Under the pieces are notes generated by a model. The model ran no database searches. It had not been told where the DNA came from and saw nothing but the letters and a program-made list of their open reading frames with translations. The position numbers and the translations under genes are program-made. DNA of 5,947 bases from Ktedonobacterales bacterium (GTDB lineage Bacteria; Chloroflexota; Ktedonobacteria; Ktedonobacterales; JADMIN01), in NCBI GenBank assembly GCA_025935235.1, contig JAICVT010000284.1:1-5947 (forward strand), written 5' to 3'. The first letter of the stretch is position 1. Each line of letters starts with the position of its first letter. Positions 1-4,553 of the stretch are shown piece after piece.

Positions 1-1
1 A

Positions 2-289
2 CTTGAGCATCTAAGCGACAGCGACCTCGCGGCCTTCGAGGTAGCTAAGGTCCCGCTCGGTGACTACGTTCGCTTCACCGATCTACGCGATCGACGCGCC
101 GATGGTGTCATCACGGCTGAAGAGCAGGCCGAGCTCGAGCGGCTGCAGCAATCTGCCGACACCCTCACTCTCCAGAAAGCCTACGCCGCCGTCCTGCTGA
201 AGTGGCGCGAACAGATGGTTGAGCACTTGCCGGGCGTTGAGAATCTAGGCAATGCGGCAGGCAGCGCCTTTCCCTCAATTTCACGATAG
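2..289 (+). CDS. Small helical protein of unknown function, 3' part only; possible antitoxin-like partner of the PIN-like gene
   Basis: An open frame enters from the left edge and ends at a TAG at 287-289, giving 95 C-terminal residues; the true start lies outside the window. The sequence is hydrophilic and predicted helical: an acidic opening (LSDSDLAAFEVAK), a charged turn (DLRDRRADG), a helix starting ITAEEQAELERLQQ and a second helix LTLQKAYAAVLLKWREQ, then a Gly/Ala/Ser-rich tail. No catalytic motif, membrane segment or signal peptide is visible. The pattern of an xTxEEQAEL helix followed by an Ala/Leu/Lys-rich helix recalls small bacterial proteins encoded just upstream of nuclease genes (PIN or HNH), which is memory of a family style and not a database match. 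The stop overlaps a possible GTG start (289) of the next gene and lies 26 bases before its better ATG, so the two are probably co-transcribed. An antitoxin role is inference from context only. Confidence 0.75.
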   Translation, partial: LEHLSDSDLAAFEVAKVPLGDYVRFTDLRDRRADGVITAEEQAELERLQQSADTLTLQKAYAAVLLKWREQMVEHLPGVENLGNAAGSAFPSISR

Positions 290-300
290 TGACACGGGCG

Positions 301-305
301 AGGAG
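301..305 (+). promoter_or_regulatory. Shine-Dalgarno AGGAG for the PIN-like gene
   Basis: AGGAG lies 10 bases before the ATG at 316. The in-frame GTG at 289 has only pyrimidine- and A-rich sequence before it (ccctcaatttcacgata) and no recognisable ribosome site. The site therefore favours the ATG at 316 as the real start, although the GTG that overlaps the previous stop could be used by translational coupling. Confidence 0.6.
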
Positions 306-315
306 TTCAAGTGAC

Positions 316-1143
316 ATGGATGCGGTGCAGTCTCACAACTCAGCGGATCTGCCGCTGGTAACACTTGATAACAACGCGATTGTTGCCTTGCGCGAGAATG
401 AGCCTGATGCTCCTGCAGTCAACGAACTGCTCGCCATGAATCGCGACGAGCAAATCGTCATCAACATTACGCTCAGTACGGCACTTGAAGCGGGCCCGAG
501 CGGCTTGCGCCGTGACTGGCAAGAGCACATCGCATGGTTCGAGAGCTTGGGAATCACGAGAAGCAATATTTTCACAGGTCCCCGCACGATAGGCTTCATC
601 AATCCATCTGATCCGGGCGTGACGATCTTCGACCCATGGTTGGAAAGTCAGTTCAATATGCGCTTACATCAAATCCTATTTCCGAATGTGCCGTTCTCCT
701 GGTACGAGTTTCGGGATACCCAATGTGGTCATGCTGGTCTGCCCCTGGACGCTATGGCCGAGTATGAATTGGCGCAAGATCTCCTCTACATATACATACC
801 ACCGACGCCTCGGCACCCACAGCAACCGCCTACACCGCACTTGGATGCGCTCACCCCGGAGGAACAGGCGAAAGTGCGAGAGTTGTATCAGGAGCTTAAG
901 AGCAACTGGCATAACGCTAAGAACGATGCGATTGGCCTCTACAATCACCTGACTGTAGCGGCACATACCTCGCACGCGGAGTGGTCAGTGTTTGTATCCA
1001 ACGACAGGAACTTTCGCAAGGCGACCAAGCTTCCTAAGATTCGGGCAATGGGATTCAGGGGCGAAATCTTGCCACCTGCCGAGGCGGTGGCATTCTTGCG
1101 CTCGGTGATCTTGGATCGAGACTTTGCGTTGGCTCCAAAATAG
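316..1143 (+). CDS. PIN-like ribonuclease-fold protein with a large internal insertion, putative toxin
   Basis: The ATG at 316 gives 275 residues; an in-frame GTG at 289 would add nine. The ends look like a PIN domain (metal-dependent RNase fold common in type II toxins). Strand 1 carries LVTLDNNAIVAL with D18, where D-T/S-N is more usual. A second acidic residue follows in STALEAG (E58). Near the C-terminus NDAIGLYNHLTVAA (D204) is followed by the typical strand FVSNDRNF (D230), and the protein closes with a PIN-style GEILPPAEAVAFL segment. D18-E58 and D204-D230 spacings are ordinary, but E58 to D204 spans about 146 residues against roughly 50 in a plain PIN domain. The extra block holds QCGH (137-139 region), a Pro-rich stretch at 161-174 and a charged helix from L179. 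GC content is lower than in the genes downstream, which suggests transfer. The fold call is motif-based; substrate and toxicity are unknown. Confidence 0.72.
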   Translation: MDAVQSHNSADLPLVTLDNNAIVALRENEPDAPAVNELLAMNRDEQIVINITLSTALEAGPSGLRRDWQEHIAWFESLGITRSNIFTGPRTIGFINPSDPGVTIFDPWLESQFNMRLHQILFPNVPFSWYEFRDTQCGHAGLPLDAMAEYELAQDLLYIYIPPTPRHPQQPPTPHLDALTPEEQAKVRELYQELKSNWHNAKNDAIGLYNHLTVAAHTSHAEWSVFVSNDRNFRKATKLPKIRAMGFRGEILPPAEAVAFLRSVILDRDFALAPK

Positions 1144-1161
1144 CCGGCGCGAGCGCGACGA

Positions 1162-1179
1162 GAGAGGATTGAGAGGATT
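1162..1179 (+). repeat. Tandem 9-bp duplication carrying the hydrolase ribosome site
   Basis: GAGAGGATT occurs twice without a gap (1162-1170 and 1171-1179). Each copy contains a purine-rich GAGAGG that can serve as a Shine-Dalgarno sequence; the second ends 11 bases before the ATG at 1188, the first 20 bases before. Probably a small slippage duplication. Confidence 0.6.
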
Positions 1180-1187
1180 GTCGCCCC

Positions 1188-2144
1188 ATGTCTGCCACCT
1201 CACACGCTTCCACTACTACCACGAGCGCGCCAGCCGCGTTAGTGGCCGCTGAGGAGGCGCTGCTGGCGACGGCGGGCGTGGCGGTGGAGCGCGGCGAGGC
1301 GCCGGGGCCGGGCGGCGCGCGGCTGCACTATCTCACCTGTGGCGAGGGCGAACCGCTCGTGCTGCTGCATGGCCGAGGCGGCGCGGCGGCGGAGTTCACG
1401 CCGATCCTGGCGCCGCTGGCCGCGCAGCGCCGCGTCATCGCGCTGGACCTGCCCGGCTGGGGCCTCTCCGACAAGCCCATCTTCACCGGGCGCACGGCGC
1501 GCGACGCCCTGCGTGTCTGGATGGATGGCGCGCTGGCGCTGCTCGATCACCTCGGGCTGGAGCGCGTCGATCTGCTCGGCCACTCGATGGGCGGCTTCAC
1601 GGCGCTGGGTCTCGCGCTGGAACATCCAGAGCGCGTGCGGCGGCTGTTGCTGGCCGACTCTGGCGGGCTGGGACGCGAGATCGCCTTCGACGTGCGGCTC
1701 TTCTTCTGGCTGGGGCCAGAGCGGCTCTATCCACGGCTGGGACGCGACTTCATGGCACGCATCATGGCGCAGGACACGCCCGGGACGCCGAAGCGCCCGA
1801 TCGCGCGCGACGAAGCCTTCGAGTTCGCCTGGCAGGTCGGGACGCAGCGCGAGGTCATCCCCTCTGGCGCCCGCGCCTTCAACGCCTGGGTGAACCTCTT
1901 CGGCGTGCAGCTCGATCTGCTCGACCGCCTGCGCACGCTGGAGCCGCCGACGCTGCTGCTGTGGGGCGAGCGCGACCGCGTGACGCCTTATGCCCACGCC
2001 CTGCATGCGCGCAAGTTCATGCGGCAGGCGCGGCTGGTCGTCTTCACTCGCTGCGGCCACTCACCCTTCGCCGAGCGTCCAGCGGACTTCGCGCGCGTGG
2101 TCAACGTGTGGCTTAATGGAGGCAACGCGCCGTCGCGCGTCTGA
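1188..2144 (+). CDS. Alpha/beta-fold hydrolase, substrate unknown
   Basis: 318 residues, cytoplasmic, with no signal peptide. The first ~30 residues are a Thr/Ser/Ala-rich extension outside the fold. The core begins at ARLHYLTCGEG (44-54), followed by the oxyanion-hole strand and loop LVLLHGRGG (57-65), the strand ALDLPGWGLSD (85-95), and the nucleophile elbow GHSMGG with Ser133. A helical cap lies around 165-240 (FFWLGPERLY, FEFAWQVG). The acid is Asp263 in WGERDRVTP and the base His291 in CGHSPFAERP, so the triad is complete and correctly ordered. This matches the esterase / C-C bond hydrolase / epoxide hydrolase branch of the superfamily, which cannot be resolved further by eye. The ATG at 1188 follows GAGAGG by 11 bases. 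The gene ends 34 bases before purC, suggesting a shared transcript, but no purine-related role is implied. GC is markedly higher than in the PIN-like gene just upstream. Confidence 0.93.
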   Translation: MSATSHASTTTTSAPAALVAAEEALLATAGVAVERGEAPGPGGARLHYLTCGEGEPLVLLHGRGGAAAEFTPILAPLAAQRRVIALDLPGWGLSDKPIFTGRTARDALRVWMDGALALLDHLGLERVDLLGHSMGGFTALGLALEHPERVRRLLLADSGGLGREIAFDVRLFFWLGPERLYPRLGRDFMARIMAQDTPGTPKRPIARDEAFEFAWQVGTQREVIPSGARAFNAWVNLFGVQLDLLDRLRTLEPPTLLLWGERDRVTPYAHALHARKFMRQARLVVFTRCGHSPFAERPADFARVVNVWLNGGNAPSRV

Positions 2145-2167
2145 AATGACCAGTGATGCGAGCGATG

Positions 2168-2173
2168 AAGGGG
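2168..2173 (+). promoter_or_regulatory. Shine-Dalgarno AAGGGG deciding the purC start
   Basis: AAGGGG lies five bases before the ATG at 2179. The in-frame ATG at 2146, two bases after the hydrolase start-stop junction, has its nearest GGAGG at 2118-2122, 23 bases away, which is too far for normal initiation. The longer form would add eleven acidic, poorly conserved-looking residues. Confidence 0.45.
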
Positions 2174-2178
2174 ATGAG

Positions 2179-3081
2179 ATGCCTGCTCAGGTAGTGACCA
2201 CCACGGACCTGCCGCTGCCGAAGTTCAGTGTCGGCAAGGTGCGCGACACGTACGATCTGGGCGACCGCCTGCTGATGGTAGCGACCGACCGCATCTCGGC
2301 TTTCGACTGCATCCTGCCCAATGGCATCCCCGACAAGGGGCGCGTGTTGACGCAACTCTCCGCCTTCTGGTTCGACCGCCTCTCCGACGTGATCGCCAAC
2401 CACCTCATCAGCATGGATCTCGCCGAACTGCCGCCCGCCCTGAGCAATGACGCCACGCTGCGCGAGCTGCTGGCGGGCCGCTTTATGATCGTCAAGAAGG
2501 CCAAACGCTTCGACTTCGAGTGCGTCGTGCGTGGCTATCTGGCGGGCAGCGGCTGGGCCGACTACCAGCGCACGGGCGCGGTCTGTGGCGTGGCGCTGCC
2601 CGCTGGCCTGCGCCAGGGCGAGCGGCTGCCGGAGCCGATCTTCACCCCCGCCACCAAGGCCGAGGAGGGCCACGACCTCAACATCTCGCTGGATGAGATG
2701 AAGCGCGCGATTGGCGAGGATATGGCGCAGACCATTGCCGACGCCAGCATCGCACTCTACAAGGCGGCGGCCAGCTACGCGCTCGACTGTGGCATCATCA
2801 TCGCCGACACCAAGATGGAGTTTGGCCTGCTCGATGGCGAGCTGATTCTGATTGACGAGTTGCTGACGCCCGACTCCTCGCGCTACTGGCCGGTCGCCGA
2901 CTACCGGCCCGGCGGCTCGCCCCCCAGCTTCGACAAGCAATATGTGCGCGACTGGCTCGAAGCCTCTGGCTGGAACAAGCAGCCGCCCGCGCCCGCGCTG
3001 CCCGCCGAGGTGGTGGAGGGCGCCGCCACCCGCTACCGCGAGGCCTACGAGTGGCTGACCGGCCATCCCTTGCCAGAGTAG
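2179..3081 (+). CDS. purC: Phosphoribosylaminoimidazole-succinocarboxamide synthase (SAICAR synthase), EC 6.3.2.6
   Basis: Joins CAIR and L-aspartate with ATP hydrolysis to make SAICAR in de novo purine synthesis; a soluble cytoplasmic enzyme. 300 residues from the ATG at 2179 (311 from the alternative ATG at 2146), which fits the long, yeast ADE1-like form rather than the ~240-residue E. coli form. Family hallmarks in order: GKVRDTYDLGD (19-29, nucleotide-binding loop), VATDRISAFD (34-43), FECVVRGYLAGSGW (113-126), TKAEEGHD (159-166), IIADTKMEFG (207-216), LIDELLTPDSSRYW (224-237) and SFDKQYVRDWL (250-260). All expected signature blocks are intact, so the enzyme is very probably active. It follows the alpha/beta hydrolase by 34 bases, likely on the same transcript, and is followed at 3123-3155 by a strong hairpin. 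No other pur gene is in the window, and no purine riboswitch was seen upstream. Confidence 0.97.
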   Translation: MPAQVVTTTDLPLPKFSVGKVRDTYDLGDRLLMVATDRISAFDCILPNGIPDKGRVLTQLSAFWFDRLSDVIANHLISMDLAELPPALSNDATLRELLAGRFMIVKKAKRFDFECVVRGYLAGSGWADYQRTGAVCGVALPAGLRQGERLPEPIFTPATKAEEGHDLNISLDEMKRAIGEDMAQTIADASIALYKAAASYALDCGIIIADTKMEFGLLDGELILIDELLTPDSSRYWPVADYRPGGSPPSFDKQYVRDWLEASGWNKQPPAPALPAEVVEGAATRYREAYEWLTGHPLPE

Positions 3082-3122
3082 ACGCGCCCTCCCGCCTGCC
3101 CGCCTGTAACACCTGCGCGTAG

Positions 3123-3155
3123 TCTCCTGCAAGCGGATGAGTCCGCTTGGGGAGA
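3123..3155 (+). terminator. Strong hairpin after purC, possible terminator without a U-tract
   Basis: CAAGCGGA (3130-3137) pairs perfectly with TCCGCTTG (3142-3149) around a TGAG loop. Beyond a small internal bulge (TG against G), TCTCC (3123-3127) pairs with GGAGA (3151-3155), giving 13 base pairs in all. It begins 42 bases past the purC stop and ends 39 bases before the next start. No run of T follows (the next bases are TCAACCACG), so classic intrinsic termination is not assured; it could instead stabilise an mRNA end or act in the leader of the membrane-protein gene. It would also bury the in-frame TTG at 3147. Confidence 0.5.
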
Positions 3156-3194
3156 TCAACCACGCGCGAGCCGCGCAGTCTAGCTGGAGCAGGT

Positions 3195-4331
3195 ATGCAG
3201 CCCAATCAATTCACCGCATCAGGCTATTCAGATCATCTGCCAACCGGGGCCGCCAGCGCGCCGTCGCCTGCGAGCAAGCTGATCGCGCTCGTTGCGCCGC
3301 CTCCGCCGCCCGTTGGCGCCGACTTCGGCGCCCGCGAGTGGGCGCGGCGTGGACGGCTGGCGGGCGTGCTGCTGCTGGCCTTCACGCTGATCGAGCTGGC
3401 CGCGCTCATCCAGTTCACCGTGGTGGATGACGACCACCCCGCCATGAAGATGACGCTAGTGGCGTGCCTGATCCTGACGGTCGTCGTCGGCGCGCTGAAC
3501 CGGCTGGGCTGGAACGTCACAGCGGGGCTGCTGCTGGTGGCGCTGGCCGATCTGCCGCTGGCCGCCATCCCAGCCACGGCCATCGGCGGCCAGTTCGACA
3601 CGACGGACCTGGGCGCGCTCTATCTGGCGGCTGGCTCGCTGCTGGTGGCCGCCTCCGTGCTGGAGCCGTGGAGCGTCTTCATCGTGGCGGCGCTCAACTG
3701 CGCGCTGATGGCGGGGCTGATGCTGGAGATGCCACACACGGCAGGATTCGAGCAACTGCTGGCCTCCAACAATGCGCAGCAGGCCTTCGCCGGGCCGCTG
3801 CTGATGCAGGTGGTGGTGGCGCTGGTGGCGTTCATCTGGGCGCGCAGCGTGCTGGTGGCCCTGCGCCGCGCCGACCGCGCCGAAGAGATCGCGGCGCTGG
3901 AGCGGCGTGAGGTGGAGCGCACGCACGAGCTGGAGCAGGGCGTGCGCGAGCTGCTGGCGGCGCATGTGCAGCTGGCGAACGGCAATTTCCAGGCGCGCGT
4001 CCCCGCCATCCGCAACCCGATGCTGTGGCAGATCGGAAGCAGCCTCAACAACCTGATCGCCCGCTTCGCCCGTCTGGCGCAGATGGACTTTCTGCTGCGT
4101 CGCACCGAGCAGGAGGCTCGACGGCTGGCCGAGAGCATCCGCGTGGCGCGGGCGGGGAGTGCGCCGCTGTGGCCCGCGCCCAGTGGCACGCCGCTGGATG
4201 AGGTCATCACCGCGCTGACCGACGGGCCGCAGCCGCCAGAACCGCGTGTCTCGCCCACGCAGCGCCCCACCACTGACTCGAACCTTAGCTCGAATCTGGG
4301 CTCGAATCTGGGCGCGTGGCCCTTCGCCTGA
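3195..4331 (+). CDS. Six-helix membrane protein with a cytoplasmic HAMP-like signalling segment, no output domain
   Basis: 378 residues from the ATG at 3195, which has GGAG five bases upstream; an in-frame TTG at 3147 lies inside a hairpin and is less likely. The N-terminus is hydrophilic with a five-proline run (35-39). Hydrophobic helices lie at about 55-77, 85-105, 107-130, 138-155, 157-178 and 198-220, giving six membrane spans with both ends probably cytoplasmic (RR and RRADR flanks). A charged, coiled-coil-like linker (222-255, ALERREVERTHELEQ) leads into a HAMP-like stretch (about 247-295) with the pattern NGNFQARVP and then LWQIGSSLNNLIARF. A further helix (298-320) and a Pro/Ser/Thr-rich tail end the protein. 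No histidine kinase, GGDEF, methyl-accepting or phosphatase motif follows. The layout resembles membrane HAMP proteins of Ktedonobacteria-type genomes from memory. A sensor or signal-relay role is inference, and the ligand is unknown. Confidence 0.85.
   Translation: MQPNQFTASGYSDHLPTGAASAPSPASKLIALVAPPPPPVGADFGAREWARRGRLAGVLLLAFTLIELAALIQFTVVDDDHPAMKMTLVACLILTVVVGALNRLGWNVTAGLLLVALADLPLAAIPATAIGGQFDTTDLGALYLAAGSLLVAASVLEPWSVFIVAALNCALMAGLMLEMPHTAGFEQLLASNNAQQAFAGPLLMQVVVALVAFIWARSVLVALRRADRAEEIAALERREVERTHELEQGVRELLAAHVQLANGNFQARVPAIRNPMLWQIGSSLNNLIARFARLAQMDFLLRRTEQEARRLAESIRVARAGSAPLWPAPSGTPLDEVITALTDGPQPPEPRVSPTQRPTTDSNLSSNLGSNLGAWPFA
4278..4313 (+). repeat. Three tandem 12-bp units inside the membrane-protein gene
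   Basis: Units at 4278-4289 (TCGAACCTTAGC), 4290-4301 and 4302-4313 (both TCGAATCTGGGC). They are in frame and encode SNLS-SNLG-SNLG near the C-terminus, just before AWPFA and the stop. The first copy has diverged at three bases and the last two are identical, which fits recent slippage in a disordered tail. Confidence 0.85.
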
Positions 4332-4357
4332 TGCTGGCGATGCTGGCGATGCTGGCG
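4331..4357 (+). repeat. Three perfect tandem 9-bp units starting on the stop codon
   Basis: ATGCTGGCG is repeated three times without a mismatch (4331-4339, 4340-4348, 4349-4357). The first A is also the last base of the TGA stop of the membrane-protein gene. Each copy carries an ATG in the same frame. Probably slippage; its unit is unrelated to the 12-bp repeat 18 bases upstream. Confidence 0.85.
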
Positions 4358-4381
4358 CGGCGGAGCGAGCGGCGAATACAT

Positions 4382-4527
4382 CCTGAAGACGGCCCGAAGG
4401 ACGCGGGTATTCAGCCGTGTCCTCATCTTGCGCCCCGCGAACCAAACGTGGTATAAGGCGCTATCGTGCGTGACGCGAGCGCTGTAAGCGCCCCGTCTCC
4501 CACGCGGGATGCACGGTCGTCTTCAGG
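4382..4527. repeat. 13-bp inverted repeat flanking the candidate P450 promoter
   Basis: The left arm CCTGAAGACGGCC (4382-4394) and right arm GGTCGTCTTCAGG (4515-4527) are reverse complements except at one position, a G-T pair that could still wobble in RNA. The outer ten bases are perfect. The arms are 120 bases apart, and the right arm ends 26 bases before the P450 ATG. They could be paired regulator sites or, in a readthrough transcript, a long-range stem. Confidence 0.6.
4428..4457 (+). promoter_or_regulatory. Candidate sigma-70-type promoter for the P450 gene
   Basis: TTGCGC (4428-4433) and TATAAG (4452-4457) are separated by 18 bases; the -10 box matches TATAAT at five of six positions and the -35 box keeps the TTG. 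Expected transcription start is near 4464, leaving a leader of about 90 bases. AT-rich hexamers are rare in this GC-rich gap, which helps the call, but it rests on sequence inspection only. Confidence 0.35.
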
Positions 4528-4553
4528 CGAACTCCGCATGACGGGAGAGCCGC

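Larger units (their letters stand above)
4332..4553. other. Intergenic region between the membrane-protein gene and the P450 gene
   Basis: 222 bases with no convincing gene. It holds the end of the 9-bp tandem repeat, a candidate promoter at 4428-4457, a 13-bp inverted repeat whose arms flank that promoter (4382-4394 and 4515-4527), a minor hairpin TCCC-ACGC-GGGA (4498-4509) and the P450 ribosome site GGGAG (4543-4547). A 41-codon frame starting on the upstream stop (4331-4456) is possible but unsupported. No T-run terminator for the upstream gene was found. Confidence 0.7.

Noticed and set aside
1239..2060. Open frame of 273 codons on the - strand opposite the hydrolase
   Set aside because: The + strand frame has a complete catalytic triad; the antisense product shows only Arg/Gln/Ala bias.
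1990..2178. ATG at 1990 as start of purC
   Set aside because: It would overlap most of the last 155 bases of the hydrolase in another frame and add residues unlike SAICAR synthase; purC homology starts shortly after 2179.
2113..3159. Long open frame of 348 codons on the - strand covering purC
   Set aside because: purC on the + strand has every family signature block; in GC-rich DNA the opposite strand often stays open, and this antisense product is Arg/Gln/Ala/Gly-rich with no recognisable domain.
3147..3194. TTG at 3147 as start of the membrane-protein gene
   Set aside because: It lies within the stem of the hairpin at 3123-3155, while ATG 3195 has a GGAG five bases upstream.
3456..4445. 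Open frame of 329 codons on the - strand opposite the membrane-protein gene
   Set aside because: Its product is rich in Gln, Arg and His with no hydrophobic core pattern, typical of an antisense shadow of a Leu/Ala-rich membrane protein.
4332..4487. In-frame extension of the membrane protein past its TGA (51 sense codons to TAA 4485-4487), suggesting readthrough
   Set aside because: Stops are rare by chance in GC-rich DNA; the extension begins with Cys-Trp-Arg repeats generated by the 9-bp repeat and resembles no domain.
4457..4492. GGCGCT...AGCGCC inverted repeat as a possible terminator or operator
   Set aside because: Only six pairs around a 24-base loop and no T run; too weak in GC-rich sequence.
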